NCBI GenBank assembly: GCA_937124615.1
Contig: CAKZKR010000003.1
Coordinates: 1 to 58,925 of the forward strand
DNA: 58,925 bases
Direction: 5' to 3'
From: an uncultured bacterium
GTDB taxonomy: Bacteria > Hydrogenedentota > Hydrogenedentia > Hydrogenedentales > Hydrogenedentaceae
The stretch's first letter is position 1. Each line of letters starts with the position of its first letter. A program made the translations under genes and the position numbers. The notes beneath the pieces were generated by a model, which saw nothing but the letters and a program-made list of their open reading frames with translations, was not told where the DNA came from and did no database searches. Positions 7,986 through 17,650 of this stretch are shown here, one piece after another.

Positions 7986-9476
7986 TTAATACTCCATAAT
8001 TTTTTCTATATATGTTAAGGGTTGGAGTAACTCTTGAGCCGATTTTTCTGAGATGTTAAGGAAAATTTCGCCAAATATTCCTAAGGAGGCCGTCAATAAA
8101 GCCAGAATAATTATGGCGCTATATGCAAAAAAAAGGTTTTTATCAGATTCAGATGATGCTTCTTTTTTATAATGAGGTGTTCCCCAAAAGGTATATATCC
8201 AGATTTTGGTCATTGAAAACAGTGTAAGAAAACTAACAACAATGGATATAAAAACAGTAATGTATGCTTTACTATGAATTCCGGCTATTATCAATGTAAG
8301 TTTCCCTACAAAACCGGATAAAGGGGGTAGCCCCGCAAGGGATAAAGCAGAGCAGAGAAAACATATAGATAATATAGGGGATTCTTGGTATAGATTTCCT
8401 TGTGACTTAATGTGATAACGGCCTGTTTTTTTATTGATAATACCGCTTATAAAGAATAAATTTGATTTTGCAACAATGTTATGCACAATAAAGTAAACAG
8501 CCCCGGCTATGCCCATAACGGACCATAAAGCGAGTCCCATTAACATGTAGCCTATCTGAGAAATGATATGAAAAGAGAGAATGCGGCGAATTTCATTTTG
8601 AGATACGGCCCCAAGAACACCGATTAACATCGTCATTCCTGCAATAATTAGGAGGGTATTCTGTATCGGAATATCTACCTCTTTATAAAACAGAGTAAAA
8701 GTGCGGATGATGGAATACATGCCCACTTTTGTAAGCAGTCCTGAAAAGAGAGCGGAAATGCCCGGTGGAGGAGTATGATAAGATGCCGGGAGCCAAAAAT
8801 ATAGAGGAAATAATCCCGCCTTTATTCCGAAAGCAATAAGTAATAAGGAACTAACAATAAGTTTAGGATAATTGTATTCGATTATGGAGAATTTTATGGA
8901 TAGGTCTGCCAGATTTACTGTTCCTACCATACCGTATAAAATCCCGGTTGACGCAAGAAATATTGCAGAAGAAATTAAATTAAGGATAACATATTTAATA
9001 GAACCTTCTAATTGTTGTTGTTCTCCCCCAAAAGCCATCAGTACAAAAGAAGACATGAGCATAACCTCAAACCACACATATAAATTGAATAAGTCTCCTG
9101 TTGTGAACGCCCCCGATACACCCATCATAAGAAAGAAAATTAGCGAGGGGTACCCCGACCGAAACTCTTCTTTTGAGGACATTGTTAGGGAATATAAAAA
9201 AGAGCAGAATACAAGAATTGAAGTTATTAAAAGCATAATGGAACTAAAGAGGTCTATAACAATAGTTATTCCAAAGGGTGCTTCCCAGTTCCCGATTTGG
9301 ATGGAATAGTAATTTCCTTGATAAGTTGCCTGGAGAAATATAAGTGCAACAATAAAGTATGATAGGTTTCCGAACCATGTAAAAAGCCATTGTAATCGCG
9401 GTGTTTTATAACTTACAAGACAAAAACTTGCAGTAAGTAAAGGTATAATTATGGGAAAGATAACCAGTGTTTTCAT
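7986..9476 (-). CDS. mrpD: Mrp Na+/H+ antiporter subunit D
   Basis: A 496-residue polytopic protein of the proton-conducting NuoL/M/N family. About 14 hydrophobic helices are visible, with the conserved KAGLFPLYFWLPASYHTPPP stretch and the later Lys/His-containing broken helices (FHIISQIGYM, FIVHNIVAKSNLFF). Together with MrpA it forms the ion-translocating core. Its start overlaps the mrpC stop by four bases. Confidence 0.95.
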   Translation of the reverse strand: MKTLVIFPIIIPLLTASFCLVSYKTPRLQWLFTWFGNLSYFIVALIFLQATYQGNYYSIQIGNWEAPFGITIVIDLFSSIMLLITSILVFCSFLYSLTMSSKEEFRSGYPSLIFFLMMGVSGAFTTGDLFNLYVWFEVMLMSSFVLMAFGGEQQQLEGSIKYVILNLISSAIFLASTGILYGMVGTVNLADLSIKFSIIEYNYPKLIVSSLLLIAFGIKAGLFPLYFWLPASYHTPPPGISALFSGLLTKVGMYSIIRTFTLFYKEVDIPIQNTLLIIAGMTMLIGVLGAVSQNEIRRILSFHIISQIGYMLMGLALWSVMGIAGAVYFIVHNIVAKSNLFFISGIINKKTGRYHIKSQGNLYQESPILSICFLCSALSLAGLPPLSGFVGKLTLIIAGIHSKAYITVFISIVVSFLTLFSMTKIWIYTFWGTPHYKKEASSESDKNLFFAYSAIIILALLTASLGIFGEIFLNISEKSAQELLQPLTYIEKIMEY

Positions 9477-9820
9477 TGTAGGTCTGTCTTAATTAAATCG
9501 TCAACATCGTCTGTATTTAATATTTTATGTGTCCTATGAACCAGAACCAGTAAGAATGCAGTAACACCAAAACTAATTACAATAGCCGTTAATACAAAGG
9601 CTTGAGGTAAAGGGTCTGTCATTTGTGCAGGGATCGAATTGGCTTCAGAGAATATAGGGGGTAAATTCCTTGTAAGACCACCTGCAGTGAATATTAGCAA
9701 ATTTGCTCCATGGCTAATCAGACACATGCCCAATACCAATTTAAACATATTTCTTTGTAGCATAAGATAGAGACCTGCGGAATATAATCCGCCAACTAAA
9801 ATAGCAAATAGCCATTCCAT
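9473..9820 (-). CDS. mrpC: Mrp Na+/H+ antiporter subunit C
   Basis: A 115-residue protein homologous to NuoK, with three transmembrane helices. The family core MCLISHGANLLIFTAGG and the segment TDPLPQAFVLTAIVISFGVT are visible. It lies between mrpB and mrpD and overlaps mrpD by four bases. Confidence 0.94.
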   Translation of the reverse strand: MEWLFAILVGGLYSAGLYLMLQRNMFKLVLGMCLISHGANLLIFTAGGLTRNLPPIFSEANSIPAQMTDPLPQAFVLTAIVISFGVTAFLLVLVHRTHKILNTDDVDDLIKTDLQ

Positions 9821-9831
9821 AATAAGTCCCT

Positions 9832-10233
9832 TTATACCTCTTTAATAAGTTCAAGAATAATTAATAAAGTAGTTCCTAAAACGACTAAAAAGACACCGGT
9901 ATCAAACAGCATGGGTGTCCCTAATGTTAAAGACTCCAAGGTTATCCATACTCCTGTCATAAAGGGTTGTCCAAATAATATGGAAATAACTCCGCTTCCT
10001 ACTGCTAACAGCAATCCTATTGCGATAATGTATAACGGAGATATTCGTATCCATTTTTGAGTCTGTTCAACACCGTATGCAAAGGCAAGGAGTATAAAGG
10101 ATGCAGAAGCAACCAGTCCTCCTGAAAATCCTCCACCAGGTTGGTTATGACCTGTAAACAAAAGGTAAATAGCAAATAAAAATAACAAAGGAGCAATATA
10201 TTTCCCTGCGGTTTTTAATATTAAACTATTCAT
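9832..10233 (-). CDS. mrpB: Mrp Na+/H+ antiporter subunit B
   Basis: A 133-residue MnhB-domain membrane protein with four helices and the family motif GHNQPGGGFSGGLV. Its start overlaps the end of mrpA by eight bases. MrpB is encoded separately here and not fused to MrpA, as in the Bacillus-type (group 1) operons. Confidence 0.94.
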   Translation of the reverse strand: MNSLILKTAGKYIAPLLFLFAIYLLFTGHNQPGGGFSGGLVASASFILLAFAYGVEQTQKWIRISPLYIIAIGLLLAVGSGVISILFGQPFMTGVWITLESLTLGTPMLFDTGVFLVVLGTTLLIILELIKEV

Positions 10234-12547
10234 GATTTTTCAACCTCTGATAACGAAGTAATGCATAAGTGCCAATGCCGGCTATTGCTAATACGGTTAT
10301 TTCTCCGAGGGTATCAAACCCACGAAAATCTACAAGGATGACATTAACGATATTTCCTCCATGTGCTTCGTTTAGGCTTTTTGTCGTGAAATAGGATGAA
10401 ATAGAAGGATGTGTTTGTATGCTGGAAGCAGAGAGGGTTAGAAAACCCATCACAATACCAAAAAGTGTACAAATAAATAAGTTTTGATATTTAGTCGTCT
10501 TTCTACGATATAGGGGTTGTTCTGGTAAATGATAGAAAACGAATACAAAGAGGGATACAGTGAGTGTTTCAATAATAAATTGAGTCATAGCTAAATCGGG
10601 GGCACTAAATATCAGAAATACGATAGCCATCCCATAACCGATTATACCCAGACATATCACCGCAGTTAGTTTCGTTCGAGCAAAAATTACACCAAATATT
10701 CCGGCAATGATAATGGATGTTAAGATGAAGTCATATTTGGTGATTTTGTGTTCAGGGCGAACAATGTGCGTCAGGATATTCGCTTTTATAATTTCCCATT
10801 CTGTAACGATAGCAATAAAGGAAACAATAAGAACTGCAACAGCGAATGTTTGTAAGTAGGAACGAAGTTTCCCATTCTGGAAGAAACGAGTAATTCGGTC
10901 AGATTGCAATAGCAATTGTTGAATAATGTGTTGATATAGTCTTGTAGCAAAAGGAGTTATACCCTGCTCATTTATAATGTTCCCCTTCCATATAATGTAA
11001 AATCCAAGCACAATTCCTATAGACCATGAAAGGATGCTTGGTAATAACAGGAGGTAATGTTGAAAATGTCCAGTGGTATTTTGGGAATGTTCAACGACGA
11101 TATTGGGTATAAAGTTATGGGATAGTTTGTGAAAAATACCTGTCAAATCTTTTGAGAGGGGTATACTAATACCGGCTATAGCAAAGAATAAGGGTATATT
11201 TGTTAAGAGGAAAGAAGAAATTCCAGGATGAAAAGTTGCTTCTTTTGTCTTTGCTCTGAGAAGTGGAATGATGAAGAGTCTTGTAGAAAAACCTATAATT
11301 AAACTATTCCCGATGATTAATAGTAATGAAAACATAACTATATAGGAAGGGTTTAATCTGTAAATGGACCGTATAAGCTCCTCTTTTGCATGAAAACTGA
11401 AGGTATAAGGGAACCCTGCAAGGGAATAGATTGATAATAATGCGACCATGAAAAATAAGGGCTGTTTTCGCCAGAGCCCTTCAATTTTGGAGAGATATTT
11501 ATGATGGGTTGTAAACTCTATAGTCCCTGCAAATAGAAAAAGACCGGCTTTGTAAATGGCATGTGCAAACATAAGAAGCACAGCACTATAAATGATTTCA
11601 GGGGTTCCAATGCCGATTAGACAGGTAAGCAATCCCAGAGTGCTTACGGTGGTATATGCCAATGCTTTCTTGATAGAGTTTTCCTTTAGACAGCACAAAG
11701 CCCCCCAGAAAAAGGTAAAACCTCCAAAAAACACTAATAATACATGCCATAAGTATAGATTTGAAAAAATAGGAGAAAGGCGGAATGACAAAAACACACC
11801 TGCTTTAACCATAGTTGCCGAGTGTAAATAAGCACTTGCTGGAGCGGGTGCGGTCATGGCATCTGGTAACCAGAAGTGGAACGGATATTGAGCAGATTTT
11901 GTCATGATGCCCAGGATGATAAGAAGAATGGCTATATTTGTCAGAAGGGGATAGGAAGTATTATTGAATTTATCCTGCAGTTCGGGCAGGTTTACCGACC
12001 CCGTAATAATGAATATCATAATAAAGCCTGTAAGTAAGCAAAGTCCTCCTCCACCCGTAATAAGCAGTGCTTCCCACGCACTTTTTCTTGCTTCTTCCTG
12101 TTCATAATAGTGTCCAATCAAAAAGAAAGAAGCCAGACTGGTTAATTCCCAAAACAGGAAGAGAAGAAATAGATTGGCGGAGAATATGAGCCCCAGCATA
12201 GAACCCATAAACATGAAGAACCAGAAAAACCAACTTTTTTGAGAGGGATCGTTTTGTAAATAAATTACAGCGAATAGATGAATAAATATCCCAATAAATA
12301 GTATAAAAAAACCGAAAAGGAGTTGGAAATAAGAGCTTTCAAAATATAAATCCAATCCTAATGATGGTAACCAACTTAATTGGTATGATGGAACTTCCTG
12401 TGAATTTAATTGTGAAATTATAATTAAAAGTGCTAATAAAGGAGGAATTGTAAGTATTATATTTCGTAAAAGTTTATTTAATGGATGGAGTAGGAAAGGG
12501 AGTAAAGCGGAACTGAGTGCTAATAAAATAGTTGTCGGAATAAGCAT
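10226..12547 (-). CDS. mrpA: Mrp Na+/H+ antiporter subunit A
   Basis: A 773-residue polytopic subunit and first gene of the operon. The N-terminal two thirds is a NuoL-like antiporter module (WELTSLASFFLIGHYYEQEEARKS split around the TM5 Glu; AQYPFHFWLPDAMTAPAPASA). The C-terminal third carries the MrpA-specific extension with IGYGMAIVFLIFSAPDLAMTQ and VNVILVDFRGFDTLGEITVL. The length agrees with group 1 MrpA. The intact A-G set makes a functional Na+(K+)/H+ antiporter likely, serving pH and sodium homeostasis. No clear ribosome site is seen upstream. Confidence 0.95.
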   Translation of the reverse strand: MLIPTTILLALSSALLPFLLHPLNKLLRNIILTIPPLLALLIIISQLNSQEVPSYQLSWLPSLGLDLYFESSYFQLLFGFFILFIGIFIHLFAVIYLQNDPSQKSWFFWFFMFMGSMLGLIFSANLFLLFLFWELTSLASFFLIGHYYEQEEARKSAWEALLITGGGGLCLLTGFIMIFIITGSVNLPELQDKFNNTSYPLLTNIAILLIILGIMTKSAQYPFHFWLPDAMTAPAPASAYLHSATMVKAGVFLSFRLSPIFSNLYLWHVLLVFFGGFTFFWGALCCLKENSIKKALAYTTVSTLGLLTCLIGIGTPEIIYSAVLLMFAHAIYKAGLFLFAGTIEFTTHHKYLSKIEGLWRKQPLFFMVALLSIYSLAGFPYTFSFHAKEELIRSIYRLNPSYIVMFSLLLIIGNSLIIGFSTRLFIIPLLRAKTKEATFHPGISSFLLTNIPLFFAIAGISIPLSKDLTGIFHKLSHNFIPNIVVEHSQNTTGHFQHYLLLLPSILSWSIGIVLGFYIIWKGNIINEQGITPFATRLYQHIIQQLLLQSDRITRFFQNGKLRSYLQTFAVAVLIVSFIAIVTEWEIIKANILTHIVRPEHKITKYDFILTSIIIAGIFGVIFARTKLTAVICLGIIGYGMAIVFLIFSAPDLAMTQFIIETLTVSLFVFVFYHLPEQPLYRRKTTKYQNLFICTLFGIVMGFLTLSASSIQTHPSISSYFTTKSLNEAHGGNIVNVILVDFRGFDTLGEITVLAIAGIGTYALLRYQRLKNHE

Positions 12548-12627
12548 TTGTTATTTAATTTTTATTTCCAAATTATCGTATTGTTTGTTATATTAATTGT
12601 GGGTGTAATATTATTTTGTAAAGTTTG

Positions 12628-12633
12628 TATAAT
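12628..12633 (+). promoter_or_regulatory. Possible -10 box for the small membrane peptide gene
   Basis: An exact TATAAT lies 63 bases upstream of the peptide start at 12696. The hexamer 17 bases further upstream is a poor -35 match, so the call rests on the -10 alone. Confidence 0.35.
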
Positions 12634-12695
12634 AAAGGATAGTGTTAGAGCTATTCAATATTTTTACAAATAAAATATGTATAAGGAGGTTGTAA

Positions 12696-12839
12696 ATGAA
12701 ACACACCCAAACAGTCACCCAAAAAGTTTCTTATCCTGAAACAGCATCTGCTTCTACAATTATTTCCATTGTAGCCACTGTTCTAACGGCTATTGCAGGT
12801 TTGCTTTCAGCACTTGGACCAATTATTGCAAAGAAATAG
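12696..12839 (+). CDS. Small hydrophobic peptide of unknown function (47 aa)
   Basis: A 47-codon reading frame with a near-perfect ribosome site (AAGGAGGT at 12683-12690, five bases before ATG). The product has a polar head (KHTQTVTQKVSYPETASAS) and one membrane-length helix built from Ile, Val, Ala, Leu and Gly (residues about 21-44), ending in AKK. It is flanked by mrpA (divergent) and the thiolase gene (convergent). No family is recognised. The strong ribosome site argues that it is real, and the composition suggests a single-pass or pore-type membrane peptide, but no function can be assigned. Confidence 0.6.
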   Translation: MKHTQTVTQKVSYPETASASTIISIVATVLTAIAGLLSALGPIIAKK

Positions 12840-12907
12840 TTTTTCAGGTATACATCTATACATCCGACTTGTCTAACGAGTCGAATAGTTAGAATTTAAA
12901 ATAGCAT

Positions 12908-14092
12908 CTATTCTATTTTGAACAGTCCACTAATTCCCATTCCACCACCGACACACATGGTAGCGATACCGGTTTTCGATTTTCTTCGTTGCATTTCGTA
13001 AATCAAGGTGGTTGTAATCCGTGCTCCTGAACAACCGATGGGATGCCCTATTGCAATGGCACCTCCGTTTACATTAACTATTTCAGGGGACATACCTATT
13101 TGTTGGATGCAGGGTATGGATTGAGCGGAAAAGGCTTCATTGAGTTCCCACAAATCAATGGTATCAACTGTTAATTTGTTCTTTTCTAATAATTTTCGAG
13201 TGGCGAAGATAGGTCCTAAGCCCATATAAGCGGGGTCACATCCCATTGATTGAATATCAACTACTCGTACAGGGTTAAATGCGGGTTTTATTTTTGATAG
13301 TACATTTTCGGAGATGAGAATAAGAGCAGAGGCCCCGTCATTAATACCGGATGCATTTCCTGCGGTAACAGTACCATTGGGTTTGAAGGCGGGTTTAAGT
13401 TTACTTAATTTTTCTAATGTTGTGTCAGGGCGGGGGTGTTCGTCTTTATCAATAACTACAGGTCCTTTTTTAGTTTCTAATTGGATAGGAAGAATCTCCT
13501 GTTGTAACAATCCTTTTTCAAGTGCGCTGGCATACTTTATTTGGCTTTCATAGGCAAATTGGTCTTGTGCTTCACGAGATACTCCAAATCTTTCCGCTAC
13601 ATTTTCGGCGGTTATCCCCATATGATATTGATTAAATATGTCCCACAAGCCATCATAAATCATGCTGTCTATTACAGTAGTATCGCCCATTCGTGAACCT
13701 CGCCGTAAAGTCTTTAATAAATAGGGTGCTTGCGACATGTTCTCCATACCGCCTGCAATAATAACTTCAGCCCGCCCTGTCCGAATTTCTTGCCACGCTA
13801 ATTCAATGGCTTTCATCCCTGAACCGCAGACCATATTAACAGTATAAGCGGGGGTTGATTGAGGTATTCCACTATGAATAGCGACCTGGCGAGACGGGTT
13901 TTGTCCTAAACCTGCTGTTAATACTTCGCCAAATATTATCTCTTCAATTTGTTCTGGAGAGATTTCTGGGTGTCTTCTAAATAATTCTTTAACGAGTTGG
14001 TTTGCTAATTGAACAGCAGGGATTTCTGAAAAAACACCGTTCATACTTCCGATAGGAGTTCTTAGAGCATCAATAATAAATACTTCTTTCAT
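12908..14092 (-). CDS. Acetyl-CoA C-acetyltransferase (thiolase)
   Basis: A 394-residue thiolase that interconverts two acetyl-CoA with acetoacetyl-CoA and CoA (biosynthetic type), or cleaves 3-ketoacyl-CoA. All catalytic residues are visible: Cys89 in NMVCGSGMKAIE, His350 in AIGHPIGCSGAR and Cys380 in MCVGGGMGIS. Length is standard. It is transcribed away from the acyl-CoA-binding protein gene across a 165-base intergenic region. atoB and phaA type enzymes cannot be separated by eye, so no symbol is given. Confidence 0.93.
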   Translation of the reverse strand: MKEVFIIDALRTPIGSMNGVFSEIPAVQLANQLVKELFRRHPEISPEQIEEIIFGEVLTAGLGQNPSRQVAIHSGIPQSTPAYTVNMVCGSGMKAIELAWQEIRTGRAEVIIAGGMENMSQAPYLLKTLRRGSRMGDTTVIDSMIYDGLWDIFNQYHMGITAENVAERFGVSREAQDQFAYESQIKYASALEKGLLQQEILPIQLETKKGPVVIDKDEHPRPDTTLEKLSKLKPAFKPNGTVTAGNASGINDGASALILISENVLSKIKPAFNPVRVVDIQSMGCDPAYMGLGPIFATRKLLEKNKLTVDTIDLWELNEAFSAQSIPCIQQIGMSPEIVNVNGGAIAIGHPIGCSGARITTTLIYEMQRRKSKTGIATMCVGGGMGISGLFKIE

Positions 14093-14166
14093 TTTCTATT
14101 CCTTTCTTTCTATTTTTTGTATATTATTATATTATGGGAATAATGTTAAATTATAACTATTTTAAG

Positions 14167-14196
14167 TTGACAAAAGGTATAGATATTTTTTAATAT
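14167..14196 (+). promoter_or_regulatory. Sigma-70 promoter for the acyl-CoA-binding protein gene
   Basis: A consensus -35 TTGACA (14167-14172), an 18-base spacer and TAATAT (14191-14196) precede the coding start by about 60 bases. Confidence 0.5.
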
Positions 14197-14257
14197 AGAT
14201 ATACTTAATGGTAAGTATAAATAAACTTAACTTTATAAAAAAATGAAAGGGTATATT

Positions 14258-14530
14258 ATGTCAGAGGAATTGAAAGCAAAATTTGAACAGGCTTCAAAGG
14301 AAGTAACTCAATTATCCGAAGCACCTGATGCACAAACTAAATTGCGTTTGTATGCTTTGTTTAAGCAGGCTTCAGAAGGCGATTGCAAAGGTTCTCGTCC
14401 CGGCATGATGGATTTTGTGGGTAGGGCAAAGTATGATGCATGGAAAGCATTGGAAGGGACATCGCAAGAGCAGGCTATGCAAATGTATATTGATCTCGTG
14501 GAAGAATTGAAGGCAAATGATAAAAAATAG
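14258..14530 (+). CDS. Acyl-CoA-binding protein (ACBP)
   Basis: A 90-residue four-helix ACBP. The family signature is clear: a Tyr-containing helix (LRLYALFKQASEGDC), then RPGMMDFVGRAKYDAWKAL, which holds the Lys and Tyr that contact the acyl-CoA. ACBP binds medium- and long-chain acyl-CoA esters in the cytosol. Such proteins are common in eukaryotes and scattered in bacteria. ATG 14258 is preferred to 14243 because GAAAGGG lies at normal distance upstream. Its neighbour is a divergent thiolase, so both genes concern acyl-CoA. Confidence 0.93.
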   Translation: MSEELKAKFEQASKEVTQLSEAPDAQTKLRLYALFKQASEGDCKGSRPGMMDFVGRAKYDAWKALEGTSQEQAMQMYIDLVEELKANDKK

Positions 14531-14555
14531 TTAGAAAGTTTTTTAGAAAAAAAAG

Positions 14556-14583
14556 AACCGCTTCTGAATATTCAGAAGCGGTT
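14556..14583 (-). terminator. Hairpin terminator of ppdK, possibly bidirectional
   Basis: A perfect 13-bp stem (AACCGCTTCTGAA with its complement) and a TA centre. On the minus strand it is followed by a U-rich tract (rc of the A-run at 14543-14554) just after the ppdK stop. On the plus strand it follows the ACBP stop but has only a weak T stretch. Confidence 0.85.
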
Positions 14584-14613
14584 TACAATTTATACTACTG
14601 TGAAGAAGGTTGT

Positions 14614-17394
14614 TTACTTTTTACGGGAGGTTTTCTTTTGTTTTCCCTTTTTAGCTGGTTTGGGTGGTTTCCTTCTTGGGGTTTCGATTTCTGCTTGTGC
14701 TGCTGCAAATCGGGCAATGGGAACACGGTAAGGACTGCAACTTACATAGTTTAACCCGACACGATGACAGAATTTCACAGAGGAAGGTTCTCCACCATGT
14801 TCACCGCAGATACCACATTTAAGGTCGGGACGTGTGGTCCTTCCTTTTTCAACGGCCATTTGTATGAGTTGTCCAATTCCTTCCTGATCCAGAACCTCGA
14901 ACGGGTCGGAGGGAAGAATTTTCTTTTCCAAATAGATGGGAAGAAAACTCCCAATATCATCACGAGAGAATCCAAAGCCCATCTGGGTAAGATCATTAGT
15001 CCCAAAACTGAAGAATTCCGCCGTCTCTGCAATCTTATTTGCAGTTAAAGCGGCACGTGGGACTTCAATCATGGTTCCTACCATATAATTAATCTTAATG
15101 CCCATTTCTTTCATGACATCTTTTGCTACCTGATGAACGATAGCAACCTGATTATCTAATTCTTGTTTTGTTCCGACAAGTGGGACCATAATTTCTGGAA
15201 GAACCTTGATTTTTTGTTTAATCAATGTCCCAGCCGCTTCGAGGATGGCACGGGCTTGCATTTCTGTAATTTCGGGATAGGTAATGCCCAAACGGCAACC
15301 GCGGTGACCTAACATTGGGTTGAGTTCATGCAGTTTTTCAACACGGGCTTTGATTTCATCTGCAGTTACATTGCACACTTTTGCAAGGTTTTGTAGTTCT
15401 TCAGGGTCTTCTAAAAGACTCCCTACGAATTCATGTAGGGGTGGGTCAAGTAAACGAACAGTTACAGGTCTACCGTTCATAGCTTTGAAGATGCCAATGA
15501 AATCTTCTTTCTGGAAAGGTAAAAGTTTCATGACTGCGGAACGGCGTTCTTCCTGGTTTTTAGCCAGAATCATCTTACGCATGTGAATAATTCTTTCCGG
15601 TTGGAAGAACATGTGTTCTGTTCGTGCTAAACCAATTCCTTCTGCACCGAACTCTACTGCTTTTTCTGCGTCGTCCGGGCGTTCTGCATTGGTTCGAACA
15701 TTTAATACACGAATTTCATCAGCCCACTTCATAATATAAGCAAACCATTTATTTTTTTCAGGTTGAGCGGGTATAACTTTAAGTGCGTTTTTGTACACTT
15801 TTCCAATACTGCCATTCATGGAAATCCAATCACCTTCTTTCAGGACTTCACCCGCCACATGAATTTCTTTTTTCTCGATGTCGATGTGAATACTTCCACA
15901 ACCTACGATGCAACATTTTCCCCAACCACGGGCGACCAATGCGGCGTGAGAGGTCATACCTCCTCTTGCTGTTAGAATGGCTTCTGCAGCATGCATACCA
16001 TGAACATCTTCTGGGGATGTTTCTTCACGGACCAGGATAACTTTTTCGCCTTTTTTGGCCCATGCTTCTGCATCATCTGCTGTTAATACAATTTTTCCTA
16101 CCGCACCACCGGGACCGGCGGGTAAACCTTTGGCAAGGACTTTGGCTTTCTGTTCTTCTGCAGGGTCCAGCATTGGATGTAAAAATTCATCAAGTTGTGT
16201 AGGTTTTACACGCATGATGGCGGTTTTCTTATCAATCAATTTTTCTCTAACCATATCCACAGCAATGCGTACAGCAGCCATACCGGTGCGTTTTCCCGTG
16301 CGTGTTTGTAACATGTAGAGTTTACCTTCTTCAATTGTAAACTCAATATCTTGCATATCTGTGAAATGTTTTTCTAATTTATTACGAATACCTACTAATT
16401 CTTTGTAAGTTTTGGGCATCAGTTTTTCTAATGAAGGAAGATGCTGATTTTCCTGGTTTTTTGTTGCTTCGTTTAATGGGTATGGGGTACGAATACCTGC
16501 GACGACATCTTCCCCTTGTGCATTGATAAGCCATTCGCCGTAGAATTTGTTTTCCCCTGTGCTTGGGTTGCGAGTAAAGGCAACACCTGTTGCAGAAGTT
16601 TCACCTAAATTACCGAAGACCATGGATTGAACATTAACGGCTGTTCCCCAATCATCGGGAATTTTTTCAATACGGCGATAAGCAATTGCTCGTTTCCCGT
16701 TCCATGATTGGAATACCGCTTTAATAGCACCCCATAATTGTTCATCGGGGTCATCGGGGAACTCTTGTTTTAATGTATCTTTAACAATTTGCTTGAACTT
16801 TTCACTTAATACTTTGAGGTCATCTGCAGTAAGCTCTGTGTCTAATTTTACGCCTTTTTGTTTTTTCATTTCATCCATCACGGCTTCCATCTGTCTGCGA
16901 ACCGCTAAATCTTCTCTTTCGGGTTCAATACCTGCTGCTTTTTCCATAACAACATCTGTATACATCATGATAAGCCGGCGGTAAGAATCATAAACGAAGC
17001 GTTCATTTTTTGTCTTTTCAATGAGTCCGGGGATGGTTTTTGAACAGAGTCCTACATTTAATACCGTTTCCATCATTCCGGGCATGGAGGTACGGGCTCC
17101 TGAACGGACGGATACTAAAAGGGGATTTTTGGAGTCTCCAAATTTTTTCCCCATAGTTTTCTCTACTTTTTGTAATGCTTTTTTCACTTCATCAATAAGG
17201 GATGAAGGAAGTTTTCCTTTGTTGGCGTAGTATTCGGTGCACATTTCTGTGGAGATTGTAAATCCTGCAGGGACGGGAATACCCAGGTTTGCCATTTCAG
17301 CAAGGTTAGCCCCTTTTCCTCCGAGAATTTCTTTCATATTAGCTCGGCCTTCTGCCTTGCCTCCACCAAAGAAATAAATAAATTTTTTACCCAT
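14614..17394 (-). CDS. ppdK: Pyruvate, phosphate dikinase
   Basis: A 926-residue PPDK, which interconverts pyruvate, ATP and phosphate with phosphoenolpyruvate, AMP and pyrophosphate. The order is the N-terminal ATP-grasp domain (KGANLAEMANLGIPVPAGFT near 28-47), the swivelling phospho-His domain (GGMTSHAALVARGWGK, His near 460), and the C-terminal PEP-binding TIM barrel ending with KCGICGEHGGEPSS. A basic tail rich in Lys, Pro and Arg (last ~20 residues) extends past the usual end. TAAGGAG lies upstream of the ATG. PPDK often replaces pyruvate kinase in PPi-based glycolysis. Confidence 0.97.
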   Translation of the reverse strand: MGKKFIYFFGGGKAEGRANMKEILGGKGANLAEMANLGIPVPAGFTISTEMCTEYYANKGKLPSSLIDEVKKALQKVEKTMGKKFGDSKNPLLVSVRSGARTSMPGMMETVLNVGLCSKTIPGLIEKTKNERFVYDSYRRLIMMYTDVVMEKAAGIEPEREDLAVRRQMEAVMDEMKKQKGVKLDTELTADDLKVLSEKFKQIVKDTLKQEFPDDPDEQLWGAIKAVFQSWNGKRAIAYRRIEKIPDDWGTAVNVQSMVFGNLGETSATGVAFTRNPSTGENKFYGEWLINAQGEDVVAGIRTPYPLNEATKNQENQHLPSLEKLMPKTYKELVGIRNKLEKHFTDMQDIEFTIEEGKLYMLQTRTGKRTGMAAVRIAVDMVREKLIDKKTAIMRVKPTQLDEFLHPMLDPAEEQKAKVLAKGLPAGPGGAVGKIVLTADDAEAWAKKGEKVILVREETSPEDVHGMHAAEAILTARGGMTSHAALVARGWGKCCIVGCGSIHIDIEKKEIHVAGEVLKEGDWISMNGSIGKVYKNALKVIPAQPEKNKWFAYIMKWADEIRVLNVRTNAERPDDAEKAVEFGAEGIGLARTEHMFFQPERIIHMRKMILAKNQEERRSAVMKLLPFQKEDFIGIFKAMNGRPVTVRLLDPPLHEFVGSLLEDPEELQNLAKVCNVTADEIKARVEKLHELNPMLGHRGCRLGITYPEITEMQARAILEAAGTLIKQKIKVLPEIMVPLVGTKQELDNQVAIVHQVAKDVMKEMGIKINYMVGTMIEVPRAALTANKIAETAEFFSFGTNDLTQMGFGFSRDDIGSFLPIYLEKKILPSDPFEVLDQEGIGQLIQMAVEKGRTTRPDLKCGICGEHGGEPSSVKFCHRVGLNYVSCSPYRVPIARFAAAQAEIETPRRKPPKPAKKGKQKKTSRKK

Positions 17395-17650
17395 AAATTC
17401 TTTTCTCCTTAATTACAGGTTTAATTGTTTTTGTAATATTTTGATATAAATTTTTTCTAAAAACTGAAAGCCCCTTATAAGTAGGGAATAATCGAGAAGT
17501 GCTACAGTTGTCTATTTATGCAATCAAAATTGGAATGTGATATTATAATATTTCTAAAGCAACATTATCAAAATTAATTTGTTATTCAGATTGTTTTCTC
17601 AAATTTTAAAGTTTGTTCATTTAATAAACACATTAAGGTAATGGGTGAGA

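Noticed and set aside
12869-12887. Terminator after the 47-residue peptide
   Set aside because: The stem is short, contains a wobble pair, and no T-run follows; it is mentioned only as a possible structure.
14764-15048. Plus-strand frame inside ppdK
   Set aside because: It lies wholly within a well-conserved enzyme on the other strand and has no family pattern or ribosome site.
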